Source of the DNA: Schaalia dentiphila ATCC 17982
GTDB taxonomy: Bacteria; Actinomycetota; Actinomycetes; Actinomycetales; Actinomycetaceae
Direction: 5' to 3'
DNA: 64,000 bases
Assembly (NCBI RefSeq): GCF_000154225.1
Contig: NZ_DS264586.1
Span: forward strand, 154,527 to 218,526
Below the pieces are notes generated by a model. The model was not told the DNA's origin, made no database searches, and was given only the letters and a program-made list of their open reading frames with translations. This document shows, piece after piece, positions 8,739 through 17,692 of the stretch (position 1 is the first letter of the stretch; each line of letters starts with the position of its first letter). A program made the translations under genes and the position numbers.

Positions 8739-9625
8739 GGCTCACGCGAGCGCTGCTCGGCACCGCTGGGGCTCTCGCACTGACGGCGGGCGGCGCTGCG
8801 GCGTATGCGGACGAGCCAACGCAGATTCGCCTCGTCGAGGTCTACGAGATGACGCCGGGCGTGAGCGCAACCCATGAGGTGACCCTGTCGACGGATCACG
8901 CATTGATCGGTGAGCAGTGCCAGTCGATGGGCACAGCCGCGCAGGCGACTTCCTCGCTGCTGGTGGATGTGGGCGGGGTCTTGGGATGCCGTTTCACCTG
9001 GAACCTCGAGGACGCGAGCGCCGAGGTCGTCTCGGTTGACGACGGTGGGGTCTTCCACTTCGAGTCGACGTCGGCCCGACTGCTGGAGGGTTTTTCCTCG
9101 CCCGAGGCGTCGGCCTCGATCGAGTCGGTGACCCTCATCGCTCACGATTCAGTTGTCGTCGAAGCCTCTGACGGCGGGGAGATTTCGGTTCCTTCGTCGT
9201 CCACGAAGAAGGATGCGAGCACTGTCGTGTGGCACGGCGTGACGGACAACGTGAGTGCGTCGGGCTCAGTTGCGCCGGGGGCCTCCGCGCCGGCGCCATC
9301 CCCCTCCCCCTCGTCGAGCACCAGCCCCGTATCTTCCTCTGAGCAGCGAGGTGGTAGCTCGGTTGGGCGTTCTTTGATGCCCGTCCTCGCAGTGACTGGG
9401 TCGGTGTTGGCCTTGGTGATCATCGGAGCGCTTGTGCGTGGCCGCGCCGCCTCGCAGCGGCGAGCAGCAGACGCTCAGTTCGATCACGATGCCTCGTTGA
9501 AGAATGCGCGCCGCGCTCAGTCGGGTGCGCGTCAGACCTCCGCGCTCCCCTACGCGCGCAGCGCGGCCATCTCGAAGGGCTCCGAGGCCCCCTCGAACGA
9601 AGAACGTTTCGCCCCGCCCGAGTGA
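8735..9625 (+). CDS. Secreted, membrane-anchored protein with LppM-like ectodomain (paralog A)
   Basis: A 296-residue protein of unknown function. Residues 1-26 form a signal peptide ending AYADE. The ectodomain (27-175) has two cysteines, Cys62 and Cys85. A Ser/Pro/Ala-rich linker (176-208) leads to one membrane helix (213-234) and a short basic, polar cytoplasmic tail. The same architecture, with cysteines at exactly residues 62 and 85, recurs in the 842-residue protein at 13992-16520, so the two are paralogs. The ectodomain layout resembles the LppM domain of mycobacterial lipoproteins, but this is a resemblance in pattern, not a tested match. Its ATG overlaps the acyltransferase stop (ATGA), so the two are probably made together. 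A strong hairpin follows it. Confidence 0.8.
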   Translation: MRLTRALLGTAGALALTAGGAAAYADEPTQIRLVEVYEMTPGVSATHEVTLSTDHALIGEQCQSMGTAAQATSSLLVDVGGVLGCRFTWNLEDASAEVVSVDDGGVFHFESTSARLLEGFSSPEASASIESVTLIAHDSVVVEASDGGEISVPSSSTKKDASTVVWHGVTDNVSASGSVAPGASAPAPSPSPSSSTSPVSSSEQRGGSSVGRSLMPVLAVTGSVLALVIIGALVRGRAASQRRAADAQFDHDASLKNARRAQSGARQTSALPYARSAAISKGSEAPSNEERFAPPE

Positions 9626-9642
9626 CCTCGTTCGTCTGTGAC

Positions 9643-9689
9643 AACGACACGTGCCCCGACCTCTTTGCGAGGCCGGGGCACGTGTCGTT
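9643..9689. terminator. Bidirectional terminator between the LppM-like gene and glnA
   Basis: A perfect 16-base inverted repeat (AACGACACGTGCCCCG and its complement) around a 15-base loop. It lies between two convergent genes; the glnA stop codon overlaps its right arm. The right arm includes one copy of the dispersed CGAGGCCGGGGC motif (9668-9679). Confidence 0.85.
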
Positions 9690-11181
9690 AGCCGATGTGG
9701 AAGTAGCGTTCGACGAGTTCTTCCACCGAAATTCGCGAGTCGGCCAGGTCGTCGCGCAGGTGCATGTCCCCGAGTGCAACCAAGTGAGACGCCCACGAAT
9801 CAATGAGGCCGGCGGGGAACACGCCCTTCGCCTCGTAGTCCTCGCGCTGGGTGAGGAGCCTACCGGCGGCCTCGAAGCAGGAGCCGGGCAGCTGATCGAG
9901 GTCGGGGGTCTGCGAGGCGTCGCCGTCGACCTTGCGTTCGCGCGCGTAGTCGGCCATGCCCGGTTCGGTCAGCCCAATACGTGCCGCGACCGCGATACCG
10001 GCCAGCAGCAGGTGGACGGCCGCAGAACCGTCGGGGCTGCGCAGTTCGACCGTTTGCGAGTCATTCGGCAGCTCGTCGATGGGAGGCTCGGCGGGGTTCG
10101 CATCACGGAACATCGAGTCGTCAATGTTCTGCCATCCCAGGGGCACGCGCACGAGGACGGAGCGGTTACGGTCGCCCCAGCAAATCGCCGTGGGGGCCTC
10201 CTGATGCGGCACGAGGCGCAGGAAGGAGGTGGGGACCGTGTTGCCGAAGGCGGTCAGGGAAGCGGCATGCGACAGGTAACCGCCGATGACCTTCAGGGCC
10301 GTCTCCGTCAGGCCCGATCCCGTCGAGAACTGGTTGACACCGTCCTTGACGAGGCGGGTATGGAAGTGCATGCCCGAACCGGCCTGGCCAACCGCGATCT
10401 TCGGAGAGAAAGAGACGTGAATGCCGTAGGAGTGGGCAACCTCGCGCAGCACCCACTTGGCGAGCACCATCTGGTCGGCGGCATCCAGGGCGTCCACGGG
10501 CAGAAATTCGATCTCCTGCTGGACCATCTGACGACCGTCGGACACGAAGTTACCGACCTCCGAGTGGGCGTACTTGACCGAGCACCCCATGGACACCAGA
10601 TGCAAGAGGGTCTCCGTGCGCACGCTCTCCCACTTCGAGAAGGGCCCCGATTCGTGGTAGCCGCGCTGCGGTTCGACAGGGAACAGGTCCTCCTCGTCGG
10701 AGAAGAGGTAGTACTCGAGTTCACCGAGGGCCTGCAGTTCACAACCCGTCTCCTCCTTCAGGGCGCGCTGGGCCTTGCGCAGAATCTCCTGCGGCGCCGA
10801 GGCCAGGGGCTTGCCGTCGACGTCGTAGAAGCCGCACAGGATATCCAGGGTCGGAATGTGCGAGAAGGGGTTGAGGAAGGACGTGGCCAGGCGGGGCACG
10901 ACGTACAGGTCCGAGGAGGTTGCCTCAACGAAGGCGAAGAGTGACGAGCCGTCGACGCGCTCACCCAGCGTCAGCACACGATCCAAGTGCGCCTTGGACT
11001 GAATCGCGAAGTTCAGCGTCTTCAGGCGACCGTCCCCTCCGATATAGCGCAGGTTGAGCATCCTGATGCCGTTGTCCTCGATATAGCCGATGATGTCGGC
11101 TTTCGTAAATTCCTTCGCCGGCTTTCCGAGGGCAGCAACGAGGGGATTTGGACTGAGGGAAACGGTGTCGGTCGACAGCAT
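9688..11181 (-). CDS. Glutamine synthetase family protein
   Basis: A 497-residue glutamine synthetase fold enzyme (glutamate + ammonia + ATP to glutamine). Catalytic landmarks: GELEYYLF with a metal-binding Glu, HSEVGNF and QQEIEF with further metal ligands, GSGMHFH with the conserved His, RLVPHQEAPTAICWGDRNRS with the substrate Arg, and ELRSPDGSA near the C-terminus. The adenylylated-tyrosine motif of GlnE-regulated actinobacterial GlnA (NLYDLP-like) is not seen, and the glycine-rich loops diverge, so this is a less common lineage than housekeeping GlnA. It could use another amine acceptor. The start MLSTDTVS has GAGGAG 7 bases upstream. It is convergent with the LppM-like gene and divergent from the GH20 pseudogene. 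Confidence 0.85.
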   Translation of the reverse strand: MLSTDTVSLSPNPLVAALGKPAKEFTKADIIGYIEDNGIRMLNLRYIGGDGRLKTLNFAIQSKAHLDRVLTLGERVDGSSLFAFVEATSSDLYVVPRLATSFLNPFSHIPTLDILCGFYDVDGKPLASAPQEILRKAQRALKEETGCELQALGELEYYLFSDEEDLFPVEPQRGYHESGPFSKWESVRTETLLHLVSMGCSVKYAHSEVGNFVSDGRQMVQQEIEFLPVDALDAADQMVLAKWVLREVAHSYGIHVSFSPKIAVGQAGSGMHFHTRLVKDGVNQFSTGSGLTETALKVIGGYLSHAASLTAFGNTVPTSFLRLVPHQEAPTAICWGDRNRSVLVRVPLGWQNIDDSMFRDANPAEPPIDELPNDSQTVELRSPDGSAAVHLLLAGIAVAARIGLTEPGMADYARERKVDGDASQTPDLDQLPGSCFEAAGRLLTQREDYEAKGVFPAGLIDSWASHLVALGDMHLRDDLADSRISVEELVERYFHIG

Positions 11182-11364
11182 GAAGCACTCCTCTTTGAGT
11201 ATGACTGGATTCACATCAGCACGACCATTGTAGACCCATTCAACAAACCTGACAGTCGGGAGATAATCGCAACCTTTCAACAGTTCCGCAGATTGACGAA
11301 CGAAAACATTCCACATCATTAGTGACACTTATTACACTTTTGTAGCCAAGTCCAAGGAGCCACC

Positions 11365-12422
11365 ATGGAATTGCTCCTGACCGTCATGGCGCCCTACCGA
11401 GTCAACGTCTTGCACTGGCACCTCACCGACAACGCCGGGTGGCGTATGCACGTGCCCGGATACCCCATGCTGACAGCGATCGGCGGAAACATCCCACGAC
11501 AGCCCAGCGACTGGTACGACACCGAGTGCGCTCCCGACCGAAAAGGTTCATGGCGCCTCACGCCAGCACACTCGACCCAAGGTTTCTACTCGAACGCCAA
11601 CATTCACCACCTCGTCAACTTTGCGGCGGCGCGCGACATCCGCATCGTTCCGGATATTTCCATCCCCTCCCACGCTGGAGCCGCAATCCGCGCCTATCCC
11701 ACCTGGGAAACCCCGCCCGCGTCAATAAGGCGCCCCATGGGGTCAACGAAACCCTCTGGCCCAGCGCCGCCTCTCTCAGCTTCGTCGAAGCGGCGTTCCA
11801 TCACGCCTGCGCTCTCTTCCCCACTCCGACCATCCATATCGGAGGAGCATCAACCGACTGGTGGCCATGGCAATCCGACCTCTCGCTGATGCGCGCAGGC
11901 TTTACCTCCGGCGCAGCGATTGAGCGGCTCTTTGTCGACCGGGCACTGCGCGCCCTCCACTTTCACGGCAGGCGCGCGGCCGCCTGGGACTCCCTCACGA
12001 GGCCCTATCCGACTCCTCCACCGGGAACCACTCTCCTTGCCCACCGTCCCGGGAACACTGGCCGCCAGGCCGCCGAATCCTCTGGAGCGCCGTGGATCCT
12101 GGCGGACGCCGAGATTCTCACCCTCAGTCACCCTGGGCGAACCAGCAGCCCCCTCGAGCCCACCCACACCCTCTTCGACGACCCCACCCAGGCGTTGCGT
12201 GGGGAGCGACTGAAAGGAGTCGAGGCCGTGGCATGGTCCTCAACCATCACCACCCCAGACCTCCTCTTCTACTATCTCCTCCCCAGGCTCCTCGTCATCG
12301 CGGAAGCAGCGTGGCACGGGGAGGAGTCCCCGCCCTGGGACAAGCTGGCTCCCCTCATTGAACACGAGATGGCACACCTGCGGTGCACCATCCCCTACTG
12401 GAATCCACAGCGGCCACGATAA
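11365..12422 (+). pseudogene. Decayed GH20 beta-N-acetylhexosaminidase
   Basis: The sequence is homologous along its length to the intact GH20 gene at 25819-27060, but broken in three ways. The first about 50 codons (barrel strand with RGLLIDSSR) are missing; reading starts at an ATG with AAGGAG upstream and runs NVLHWHLTDNAGW, matching NTLHWHLTDDAGW. The frame changes near 11705-11725: the first frame carries RIVPDISIPSHAGAAIRAYP, the second resumes with NETLWPSAASLSFVEAAF. The catalytic Asp-Glu pair is lost: IHIGGASTDWWPW replaces IHVGGDECRWEEW. The C-terminus is otherwise well kept, including TTPDLLFYYLLPRLL, so inactivation is recent. Any product would be inactive. Confidence 0.85.
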
Positions 12423-12424
12423 AG

Positions 12425-12455
12425 GGCCGCGCACCCGAGTCGAATGCGCGGCCCC
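12425..12455. terminator. Terminator between GH20 pseudogene and merR gene
   Basis: A 10-base perfect stem, GGGCCGCGCA with its complement, around an 11-base loop, located between the stop codons of two convergent genes. Confidence 0.7.
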
Positions 12456-12519
12456 GTGCCCCCTAGCGGGGCAGGATTCGGAGCAGGCATGAACCCGCCC
12501 CACTAGGACTATGAAGGTG

Positions 12520-12975
12520 CTACGACCAGGCTTTCAGGCGCTCAGCAAGCGCGCGCGCCGCAGCGTCCAAACGCTCGGCTTCCTGGACGTCCCCACCCCT
12601 GACCGCACGCCAGTAGGAAATTTTCGTCCGCAAGAACTCGCGACGCAGCTCAAGAATCTGCGCCTCTTCCCGCAAGCGCTCATCCTGCTGCTCCAGCAAG
12701 GTGATGAACTCGGAAATATCGCGCTCACCACCAAGGCCCGAGCGAACATACTCACGCATATCAGCAATCGACATGCCGGACGCCGACAGGCACGACACCC
12801 ACGTCAACAGCTCAAGGTCGTCTTCCTGATAGATGCGGTGACCACTCGAAGGGTCACGCGCGATGGCGGGAATGACGCTCACATCCTCGTAGTAACGCAG
12901 GGTGGACGCGGGCAGCCCAACGAGCGCCGCTACCTCCTTGATGGAGTACGTGCGCCCGGAGCCAGTCCCTACCAT
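12520..12975 (-). CDS. MerR family transcriptional regulator
   Basis: A 151-residue DNA-binding regulator. The N-terminus carries the MerR winged helix-turn-helix (YSIKEVAALVGLPASTLRYYED, shown here only in part as RYYED, with GHRIYQEDDLELL as the wing). A dimerisation helix spans about 83-125. There are no cysteines in metal-sensor positions, so it is more like the small-molecule or orphan MerR group. A palindromic site with MerR-type geometry lies 16 bases upstream of its start (12991-13010), which suggests autoregulation. The GNAT acetyltransferase gene lies upstream on the same strand with a 147-base gap; it may be the co-transcribed partner. Ligand unknown. Confidence 0.88.
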   Translation of the reverse strand: MVGTGSGRTYSIKEVAALVGLPASTLRYYEDVSVIPAIARDPSSGHRIYQEDDLELLTWVSCLSASGMSIADMREYVRSGLGGERDISEFITLLEQQDERLREEAQILELRREFLRTKISYWRAVRGGDVQEAERLDAAARALAERLKAWS

Positions 12976-12990
12976 GACTTCACCCTAAAA

Positions 12991-13010
12991 GACCTCAAGT
13001 CCTTGAAGTC
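12991..13010. promoter_or_regulatory. MerR-type operator upstream of the merR gene
   Basis: The sequence GACCTCAAGTCCTTGAAGTC is an inverted repeat of GAC(C)TCAAG and CTTGA(A)GTC with a 2-base centre and one mismatch. It resembles SoxR/MerR boxes, which lie between overlong-spaced -35 and -10 elements. It sits just ahead of the merR start codon. Confidence 0.6.
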
Positions 13011-13122
13011 AAGCGGAGGTGCGGGACGTGCATCACGCGCCGCGACCTGCACAAAGGCGCAATCGCTCATCTATCGCCACGCAGAGTTGAGAATCGGCAG
13101 AAAACGCCTGAGCGCACCCGCG

Positions 13123-13749
13123 TTAGAGCAGCTCCGCACGCCTCTGGAAAGCCCAGATCGGACAGGTCTCCTCACGCATATGCACATCGACGCGGTCAAG
13201 GAGTTCACAACCGCCATTAAGATAGAAACGCGCATTTTTTTCCGTCGAGGTCACGAAGCCGTAGGCCCGCCCACCGCGCTTCGCCACGAAATCCGGCAGG
13301 ACCTTGGAGACCAGCCAACGCCCCACGCCGCGACCACGCATGCTCGCGTCAACGGAGAGCACCTCGAGATACCAGTCGAAATCGCCATTATCGATGGCGA
13401 TCTGATCAGATCGGTCGGTCACGTCGAGAAAATCAGCCACGAGGTGCGGGGAGGCGTAGCGGAAGAGCTCATAGCCTCCACTGACGAAGTTACGCACCAC
13501 GCCAACCTTGCGATCATGCATGAGCGCCGTTGCGACAACTTGCCCTTCATGCTCCACGACAAGTGCGTGACGTGCCCACTGATAGGAGGACGCGAGCATC
13601 CGATTAATCGCGGCCAGGCATTGTGGGTAACAGTCCGGCTGGTAGAGGTAGGGCTTGAGCATGATATGCAGCGGATAGTCAAGGAACCCCTCGGTGATAA
13701 TGCGCGTCATTTCGGGAATATTGCCGCGTGTAGCGGGTCGACACTTCAT
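13123..13749 (-). CDS. GNAT family N-acetyltransferase
   Basis: A 208-residue single-domain acetyltransferase. The acetyl-CoA binding motif A is clear in the C-terminal half: LEVLSVDASMRGRGVGRWLVSK is the usual strand-loop-helix, with RGRGVG the pyrophosphate-binding loop. The following FVTSTEKNARFYLNGG carries the Asn and Tyr common to the fold. An N-terminal segment (KCRPATRGNIPEMTRIITEGF) matches GNATs that act on small molecules or antibiotics rather than ribosomal proteins. A strong AAGGAGGTGG ribosome site precedes the ATG. The merR gene lies downstream on the same strand, an arrangement seen for inducible resistance or detoxification genes; the substrate cannot be told from sequence. 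Confidence 0.85.
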   Translation of the reverse strand: MKCRPATRGNIPEMTRIITEGFLDYPLHIMLKPYLYQPDCYPQCLAAINRMLASSYQWARHALVVEHEGQVVATALMHDRKVGVVRNFVSGGYELFRYASPHLVADFLDVTDRSDQIAIDNGDFDWYLEVLSVDASMRGRGVGRWLVSKVLPDFVAKRGGRAYGFVTSTEKNARFYLNGGCELLDRVDVHMREETCPIWAFQRRAELL

Positions 13750-13991
13750 GGGCCACCTCCTTCATCAACATGGGCACATGAGCAATCTACTATCAAAAAC
13801 CTAACTGCAGGTAGACACCTGTCATCCTACGGGATAGACACCAATCTAGCCTTGTCAACGAGGCGCGTTTTTCTTTGTCACTCGGACTTCTTATATTTGA
13901 CGATCGGTCAGGTAATCTTGCATGCGCTCCCCCTCGTTGCTTTGTATCCACGAACGGACGATAATCGAGTGGTTCATATCAGGAGGACTGC

Positions 13992-16520
13992 ATGCGACTC
14001 TTTCGCGCCCTGTGCGCCACGCTCGGGGCACTACTCATCGTGTCGACGCTACCGTCGGGAGCCTACGCCGCCGACGGGCCGACACTGTCGGAGGTGTTCG
14101 TCCTGACCAAGGACGGCCAGCTCGTCGACACGCTGACCATCATTGATCCGTCCCGAACAATGAGTGAGTCGGCGTGCCAGCCCTACGCCGGTAAATCATC
14201 GGACCAGCATGTCGAGTTTGTGACGCGCGACGACGCAACCGTGTGCCACATGCAGCTCATGTACACGAATGCGGAGAATGAATCTGAGTTCTCCCTCGAG
14301 GACTCCGGCGAGTTCGTCATGACCGCTCACGCCGAGCGCACGCTCACCGAGTCTCGAAAGTTGTTCCACCCGGACTTGACGCTTAAGTCTTTGTCCCTGA
14401 GTGTCGAGGGAGAGGTACAGTCCGCCACCGCGGGAGCTTCCACGTCTGCAACGACGTACGAGGGCCGCACATTCTCCGTCACTTCCTGGACCGACACCGT
14501 CCCCCAAATGATCACCGTGAAAGGGTCTCTCACCCCTGGCGGCGACCCCAGTGCCGCGGCGACGACGAATGCACTGAAGGATCCATGGGGCGTGACCCCG
14601 ATGCCTACCTCGGCCTCGGCGAGCTCGAGCGTAGCACCGACGGCGGACGCTGCCGCCGCACCCGAAGAATCCTCCGATCCTCCGATCGCTCTTCTCATCG
14701 GTCTCATCGTTGGCCTCGTCCTTCTCGTCATCGGCATCGTGGTTGTCGTCTACGTTGTGCGCGCCAAGCGTGGAAAGAAAGCGACATCCGGAACGCAGGC
14801 CGCCGCCCCGGCTTCGCATGTACACGGTCCCTCTCCTGCTCGTGGGAACGAGGGCGTGGAGCGCTACGCCCCTCCGACACCGATTGCGCCCGCCGCTACG
14901 TCCGCTCCTGCTCCGGCTCCCACCAAGCGTCCTTCGGCCTCCCTGAATCCTCCGCAGCCGACGCCGCATGACACCGGTTTCACGTGGGAGCACAAGTCGC
15001 GCCCGATGCCCACCGCTGCTCCCGTAGCTGCGACCCCGGAGGCTCCCAAGAGGCGACGCTCGCGCAAGGACCACAGGCCTGCGGTCTTCCCTGAGCGCCC
15101 CGCACAGCCGATGGCCGGCCAGCCGATGCCTGGCGCCGGCATGTCCAGCGGCCCCCTCCAGGTCCCGATGACCGGCGTTTCTCAGCGCAGCGCGGCCCCG
15201 GCCGCACCCCCTGCTTCCCCGCAGGCTCCTACCGTCGCGCCTACCCCGCCCACCACTCCGACACCCACGCCAGCGTCCCAGCCCGTCGTGGCGGTGCCGC
15301 AGGCCGTAGCATCGGCACCACAGCGAGAGACTCACACGGAGTCCGCCTCTGATTCCTCGCTTCATCGTCGTTCGCGCCAGGCCTCGGAGGCTCAGCAAGC
15401 GGCCGACGCTCAGCCGGTGTTCCCGAGCAGACGTTCACAGCGTCAGGTGGTCCGCGACGCGCATGTTCCTCAGCCTGTTCCGGCCCCCGAAGAAGCACCT
15501 GCAGCACAGCAGGTGCCGATTCCCGTGCCCATGCCTCCCGTTCCGCCCGTGCCGCCGCCTCCCGCGAGCGCCGTCGACGCTCCCGAGACGATGCTGATCC
15601 CGAAGGTCCGCCAGGCTGCTATTCCGGTGCCCGAGCCCGTCGTGGAACCCGAGCCGATCGTCGAACCGGAGCCCGTCGCGGTGGTCGAGCCTGAACCGAT
15701 CGTCGAACCCGAGCCGGTCGCTGTGGTCGAGCCGGAACCCGTCGCGGTGGTTGAGCCCGAGCCGATCGTCGAACCGGAGCCCGTCGCGGTGGTTGAGCCC
15801 GAGCCGATCGTCGAACCCGAGCCGGTCGCTGTGGTCGAGCCGGAACCCGTCGCGGTGGTTGAGCCCGAACCCGTCATCGAGCCGGAGCCCGTCGTGGCGG
15901 CTGAGCCCGAGCCAATCGCGGAACCCGAACCGATCGTCGAACCCGAACCGATCGTCGCGCCGGACCCCGTCGTCGAGCCGGAGCCCGTCGCGGAACCCGC
16001 CCCGGCCTCGTCGATGTTGTTTATTGATGACGCGGAGATGCCGACCGCGCAGATTCGTCGTGTCCGCCGGGAGAGGCCCGCAGACTGGGGGACGCCCGAG
16101 CCGGCCGCGCCGGTGCAACAGCCCGAGCCCGCCCCTCAGGTGTCCACTCCCCAGATGACGCCGGCTCCGTTCGAGCAGAGTGCGCCCGCCATGCCTTCGG
16201 TCGTCGAACAGCCGCAGGCCCCCGCATCCCCGCAGATGCCTGCCGCCTTCCAGGCGCCGGCCGCTGCGACCCCCTTCCAGGAGGACTGGAACGCGGAAAT
16301 CTCCCAGATGAAGGAAGCCCCGCGCGAGCAGGAAGGTGATAAGAAGTGCCGCAGGCTGTGGGGCTGGGGCAAGCGCCGCAAGAAGCGCAACGAGGCCGCC
16401 ACCGCGCCCGAACCCGAGATCGATGAGCCGATCGAGTCCTCTCACGCGCCGATGATTTCAGTCGACGCGCAGGACGAGGATGACTGGAACGACTGGCAGA
16501 ACTGGAACTCGCGCAGCTAA
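13992..16520 (+). CDS. Membrane protein with LppM-like ectodomain and long proline-rich cytoplasmic tail (paralog B)
   Basis: An 842-residue protein of unknown function. Residues 1-27 form a signal peptide (ending AYAAD). The ectodomain (28-190) has cysteines at 62 and 85, the same positions as in the protein at 8735-9625. One membrane helix (about 232-256) is followed by a basic stop-transfer (RAKRGKK) and a tail of almost 590 residues very rich in Pro, Ala and Glu. Residues about 549-666 are made of EPEPI/V-VEPEP repeats. The C-terminal 60 residues are charged and end [21 protein letters not shown] precedes the ATG. The extended tail suggests a cytoplasmic scaffold or spacer across the nucleoid-membrane zone. 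Two EcsC-family genes follow convergently. Confidence 0.8.
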   Translation: MRLFRALCATLGALLIVSTLPSGAYAADGPTLSEVFVLTKDGQLVDTLTIIDPSRTMSESACQPYAGKSSDQHVEFVTRDDATVCHMQLMYTNAENESEFSLEDSGEFVMTAHAERTLTESRKLFHPDLTLKSLSLSVEGEVQSATAGASTSATTYEGRTFSVTSWTDTVPQMITVKGSLTPGGDPSAAATTNALKDPWGVTPMPTSASASSSVAPTADAAAAPEESSDPPIALLIGLIVGLVLLVIGIVVVVYVVRAKRGKKATSGTQAAAPASHVHGPSPARGNEGVERYAPPTPIAPAATSAPAPAPTKRPSASLNPPQPTPHDTGFTWEHKSRPMPTAAPVAATPEAPKRRRSRKDHRPAVFPERPAQPMAGQPMPGAGMSSGPLQVPMTGVSQRSAAPAAPPASPQAPTVAPTPPTTPTPTPASQPVVAVPQAVASAPQRETHTESASDSSLHRRSRQASEAQQAADAQPVFPSRRSQRQVVRDAHVPQPVPAPEEAPAAQQVPIPVPMPPVPPVPPPPASAVDAPETMLIPKVRQAAIPVPEPVVEPEPIVEPEPVAVVEPEPIVEPEPVAVVEPEPVAVVEPEPIVEPEPVAVVEPEPIVEPEPVAVVEPEPVAVVEPEPVIEPEPVVAAEPEPIAEPEPIVEPEPIVAPDPVVEPEPVAEPAPASSMLFIDDAEMPTAQIRRVRRERPADWGTPEPAAPVQQPEPAPQVSTPQMTPAPFEQSAPAMPSVVEQPQAPASPQMPAAFQAPAAATPFQEDWNAEISQMKEAPREQEGDKKCRRLWGWGKRRKKRNEAATAPEPEIDEPIESSHAPMISVDAQDEDDWNDWQNWNSRS
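15646..15987 (+). repeat. Tandem VEPEP-coding repeat tract
   Basis: About 340 bases coding alternating blocks of [14 protein letters not shown] and close variants. Near-identical stretches of roughly 65-70 bases recur, for example from about 15695 and again from about 15805. The array is likely to change length by slippage or recombination. The reverse strand is also open here, but that is a side effect of codon bias. Confidence 0.85.
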
Positions 16521-16538
16521 CTGAGCGCCGGGGAGCGC

Positions 16539-17627
16539 CTATAGGCGGCTCTCGACCTTGGCAAACTCGACGTAGTGCGCGAGCTCCTCATCCAGATCAT
16601 CCGGATTGTCTGCGCCATCGGACGTGGCCTCGGCCTCTACATCCGCTTCATCCTGTCCGTAGCGCTCCAACAGGAGGCGCTCTCGGTAGAGGTTGTCCGC
16701 TGTCACGCCGATGGTACGGATGAGGGACGCATTGAGGGCCATGCCGACGATAATGCCGATAATCGGCAGGATCTGCGCCATCTTCATGCCGACGAGACGC
16801 GCTCCCAGGGCCGCGAACAAGGAGTCCACGGACGCGGTCAGCGCATTGCTCCCGATGCTCTCCATCGATCCGCGTTTGGTGAGCTTACGTACCACCTTGT
16901 TGAACATGCGCATTGAGGTCTCCTTCTCGACGGCATGGTCACCAACCGTGCTACGCGGGGCGATCGCCTGGGATAAAACCATCGCGGAAAACAGCTTTTC
17001 AGCTGGGTCCTTCGTGTCATAGCCGTAGTACGCAGCCGTGTGGGACACGAGGCGCGCAGAGGAAGCCAAGAAAGTCGCGATATCGAGGCCGATCGCCCCC
17101 ACGATCACGCCGATACCGGGTGCCGAAGCGATGCCCAGACCGAGGAGGGCAGCGACCGACCCTCCCGTCGCGAATACGCTGCTCACCGCTCCCTCCGTCA
17201 CGGCAGCAACGGCGTATCCGACCTTCAGGTGGGGCCTGACCGATTGGATCTCGGCCAGGTTGAGGTTTCGGATGTCCTCGAGGCACTCGATGTCGTGGCC
17301 CGCCCGGCGATACGCCTTCACAATTCGCTTTCGCTGAACCGAGGATTCGGCAGCTGCTGTTGCCTGCTCGACGAGCGTCAGGACAGCCGATGAGGTCTTG
17401 TCCGCAATCGCGGCCCCGCCGGGCACCTTGCGCGCGAGGTCGGCCATCTTTTTCAAAGGGGTGAGCACGTACGAACGGATGCGCTGAGTGATGACGCGAG
17501 GACTGCGCGGGCTGATCTGAGCAGCCTTCCATTCTTGGATCGCATCCCACTGCGCACGATCGTCACCGGTCATGCGCTGACGTATGTCGTCAGCTTCGCT
17601 GTCCGCTTCTTCTAAACAATCCGGCAT
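16539..17627 (-). CDS. EcsC family protein, copy 1
   Basis: A 362-residue protein of the EcsC family (named for the third gene of the Bacillus ecs locus; function unsettled). The core has a Gly/Ala-rich hydrophobic hairpin at about 158-205 (GGSVAALLGLGIASAPGIGV and following) and a second hydrophobic stretch, LPIIGIIVGMALNASLIRTIG, at about 285-305, typical of the family. An N-terminal charged region and an acidic C-terminal tail flank it. The next gene upstream on the same strand (17693-18751) is a clear paralog, 65 bases away, so the two are probably co-transcribed tandem duplicates. The product probably associates with the membrane. No catalytic motif is recognised. Confidence 0.82.
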   Translation of the reverse strand: MPDCLEEADSEADDIRQRMTGDDRAQWDAIQEWKAAQISPRSPRVITQRIRSYVLTPLKKMADLARKVPGGAAIADKTSSAVLTLVEQATAAAESSVQRKRIVKAYRRAGHDIECLEDIRNLNLAEIQSVRPHLKVGYAVAAVTEGAVSSVFATGGSVAALLGLGIASAPGIGVIVGAIGLDIATFLASSARLVSHTAAYYGYDTKDPAEKLFSAMVLSQAIAPRSTVGDHAVEKETSMRMFNKVVRKLTKRGSMESIGSNALTASVDSLFAALGARLVGMKMAQILPIIGIIVGMALNASLIRTIGVTADNLYRERLLLERYGQDEADVEAEATSDGADNPDDLDEELAHYVEFAKVESRL

Positions 17628-17692
17628 ACCCCCAGCCTACACGGCCGACAATCGCAACTTCATGGAACCGCGGGAGCGAGACTGCCACTCCC

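Noticed and set aside
11225..11364. Possible ROK operator upstream of the GH20 pseudogene
   Set aside because: TGACA half-sites occur but no TGTYA partner at the 7-base spacing; not convincing.
12511..14106. Long plus-strand frame opposite merR and the GNAT gene
   Set aside because: The minus-strand genes have good ribosome sites and domain motifs; the plus-strand frame has none.
15646..15987. Direct repeats resembling a CRISPR array
   Set aside because: They are in-frame amino acid repeats without unique spacers of constant length.
15435..16445. Long minus-strand open frame opposite the proline-rich protein
   Set aside because: It mirrors the VEPEP repeats and results from codon bias; there is no ribosome site or family resemblance, and the plus-strand gene has a signal peptide and paralog.
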